DNA of 64,000 nt from Paraburkholderia podalyriae (GTDB lineage: Bacteria; Pseudomonadota; Gammaproteobacteria; Burkholderiales; Burkholderiaceae): the NCBI RefSeq assembly GCF_014397785.1, contig NZ_VZQQ01000002.1, forward strand, positions 248,001 to 312,000. Reading direction: 5' to 3'. Within the stretch, counting starts at the first letter, position 1. Each line of letters starts with the position of its first letter. The notes below the pieces were generated by a model. That model worked only from the letters and a program-made list of their open reading frames with translations, searched no databases and was not told the origin of the DNA. Positions 62,594 to 64,000 of the stretch are shown here, one piece after another. The translations under genes were made by a program, and so were the position numbers.

Positions 62594-63858
62594 CGGTCCG
62601 TACTTTGGTCACGGCGCGAAGTCTGCGCGCGCTCGATTGGCTCAACTTCTTCGTCGCCAACGTGCAGACGGGCTTCGGGCCGTTCATCGCGTCGTACCTC
62701 GCGTCGCACAAGTGGACCCAGGGCGAGATCGGCATGGTGCTGTCGGTCGGCACGATCAGCGCGATGGTCAGCCAGGTGCCCGGCGGCGCCGCGGTCGACG
62801 CGTTGCGCAACAAGAAGGCCGCGGCCGCGTGGGCGATCGGCGCGATCATCCTGAGCGCGATGCTGCTCGCGGTGAGCCCGACCGTGCTGCCGGTGATCGC
62901 CGCAGAAGTGTTCCACGGCTTCGCGAGCTGCATGCTGACGCCGGCGCTCGCGGCGATCTCGTTCGCGCTGGTGGGTCGCGCGAATCTCGGCGACCGGCTC
63001 GGCCGCAACGCGCGCTGGGCGTCGATCGGCAGCGCGGTCGCGGCCAGTCTGATGGGCCTGTTCGGCGAGTACTACTCGCCGCGCGCGGTGTTCGTTCTGA
63101 CCGCGGGCCTCGCGGTTCCCGCGCTGTTCGCCCTTGCGATGATCCAGCGCACCGACACGATCGAGCTGCCGCAGGCGGCGCCCACTCCCGAGCAGCTCGA
63201 GCGGCGCGAAAGCCTGCGCGAGCTGCTGCGCGACCGGCGCATGCTGCTATTCGCCGCGTGCATCGTGCTGTTCCATCTGTCGAACGCGGCGATGCTGAAC
63301 CTGGCCGCCGGCGAAGTGACGGCCGGCATGGGAGACAACGTGCAGCTCGTGATCGCGGCGTGCATCATCGTGCCGCAGGCGATCGTCGCGATGATGTCGC
63401 CGTGGGTCGGGCGCTCGGCCGAACGCTGGGGCCGCCGGCCGATCCTGTTGCTCGGCTTCTCCGCGCTGCCGATCCGCGCGCTGCTGTTCGCGGGCATCAG
63501 CAGCCCTTATCTGCTCGTGCCGGTGCAGATGCTCGACGGTTTGAGCGCCGCGGTGTTCGGCGTGATGCTGCCGCTGATCGCCGCCGACGTCGCCGGCGAC
63601 AAGGGCCGCTATAACCTCTGTATCGGCCTGTTCGGGCTAGCGGCAGGCATCGGCGCGACGCTGAGCACGACGGCGGCGGGCTTCGTCGCCGATCATTTCG
63701 GCAATGCGGTGAGCTTCTTCTGTCTCGCGGCGGCCGGTGCGCTCGCGGTGTTGCTGGTGTGGGCGGCGATGCCCGAGACGCGCGACGCGGCGGCGGCCAG
63801 CAACGGCGATGGCAATGGCGCCGCCGTGACCGGTCGTGGGAAGTCGGCGGCGAGGTGA
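62590..63858 (+). CDS. MFS transporter
   Basis: A 422-residue major facilitator protein with 12 predicted helices. The start MTVRTLVTARSLRALDWLNF at 62590 overlaps the preceding stop (ATGA). Conserved loop DALRNKKAAAAW (loop 2-3) and GRSAERWGRRPILLLG (loop 8-9, the MFS signature) support the family. RNARWASIGSAVAASLMGLFGEYYSPR is like a group of uncharacterised exporters. Substrate unknown. Coupling with the PRC-barrel lipoprotein hints at shared envelope work. The C-terminus is low-complexity. Confidence 0.88.
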   Translation: MTVRTLVTARSLRALDWLNFFVANVQTGFGPFIASYLASHKWTQGEIGMVLSVGTISAMVSQVPGGAAVDALRNKKAAAAWAIGAIILSAMLLAVSPTVLPVIAAEVFHGFASCMLTPALAAISFALVGRANLGDRLGRNARWASIGSAVAASLMGLFGEYYSPRAVFVLTAGLAVPALFALAMIQRTDTIELPQAAPTPEQLERRESLRELLRDRRMLLFAACIVLFHLSNAAMLNLAAGEVTAGMGDNVQLVIAACIIVPQAIVAMMSPWVGRSAERWGRRPILLLGFSALPIRALLFAGISSPYLLVPVQMLDGLSAAVFGVMLPLIAADVAGDKGRYNLCIGLFGLAAGIGATLSTTAAGFVADHFGNAVSFFCLAAAGALAVLLVWAAMPETRDAAAASNGDGNGAAVTGRGKSAAR

Positions 63859-64000
63859 GTCGCGTGAGTGACGCGCGGCGTTTGTTTTAGCGCCGCGGTG
63901 CGAATGGCGAAAGAGGCGGCTTAGGCATCCACCGCGGGCGCAGAACATGCAGAGATCTACTCATCGCAATACAAGCAGCTTACAAACGAGAGTTTCCGCA

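Noticed and set aside
63874-63897. CGCGGCG/CGCCGCG hairpin after the MFS gene as a terminator
   Set aside because: Ten-base loop and no T-run; the following sequence is not U-rich.

Overview
The window is about 64 kb of GC-rich, gene-dense chromosomal DNA from a beta-proteobacterium, most probably Paraburkholderia or Burkholderia. That assignment is inferred from protein style and gene content: paired MdtB/MdtC pumps, a Pseudomonas-type arginine succinyltransferase operon headed by an AraC-type ArgR, and a five-step hut pathway with HutF and HutG. No database was searched. I found no rRNA, tRNA, insertion sequence, phage or CRISPR array.

Layout. 1-4.1 kb: the 5' part of a CHASE3 sensor kinase (cut by the window edge); a broken ammonium transporter that still has an NtrC/sigma-54-type promoter; a fluoride riboswitch with crcB; a possible small RNA; an IclR regulator with a perfect palindromic operator. 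4.5-12.4 kb: the mdtABC multidrug efflux operon. 12.5-13.6 kb: a small membrane protein and an exported peroxiredoxin. 13.7-20.2 kb: a signalling island with two paralogous EAL-HDOD proteins on the minus strand, flanking a PAS-GGDEF-EAL protein and an HDOD protein on the plus strand; two FliA-like promoters lie in the divergent gap.

20.5-31.4 kb: arginine catabolism and uptake on the minus strand, in transcription order hisQ-hisM-hisP-argR-astC-aruF-aruG-astD-astB-astE. No periplasmic binding-protein gene is present; the space upstream of hisQ holds a divergent hipBA toxin-antitoxin pair with an operator array. 33.4-44.8 kb: patatin phospholipase, BamE-like lipoprotein, a 15-bp tandem repeat, a four-domain rhodanese, a luciferase-like oxidoreductase, an exported alpha/beta hydrolase, glgC-glgA, pdxY and a small acidic protein. 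44.9-47.9 kb: an exported DUF3857/transglutaminase protein coupled to an HTH/coiled-coil protein, and a 44-residue exported His-rich peptide gene.

48.1-56.4 kb: the histidine utilisation operon hutH-C-U-D-I-F-G, with three TTGTATATACAA-type HutC sites upstream. 56.6-63.9 kb: a LysR regulator divergent from an SDR gene across a 20-bp palindrome, a 60-residue membrane protein, a DUF899 protein, an AzgA-type purine permease, and a PRC-barrel lipoprotein translationally coupled to an MFS exporter. The most unusual items are the deleted amt gene with intact control region, the His-rich peptide, the possible small RNA near 2.9 kb, the missing arginine-binding protein beside hipBA, and the mirrored EAL-HDOD island.
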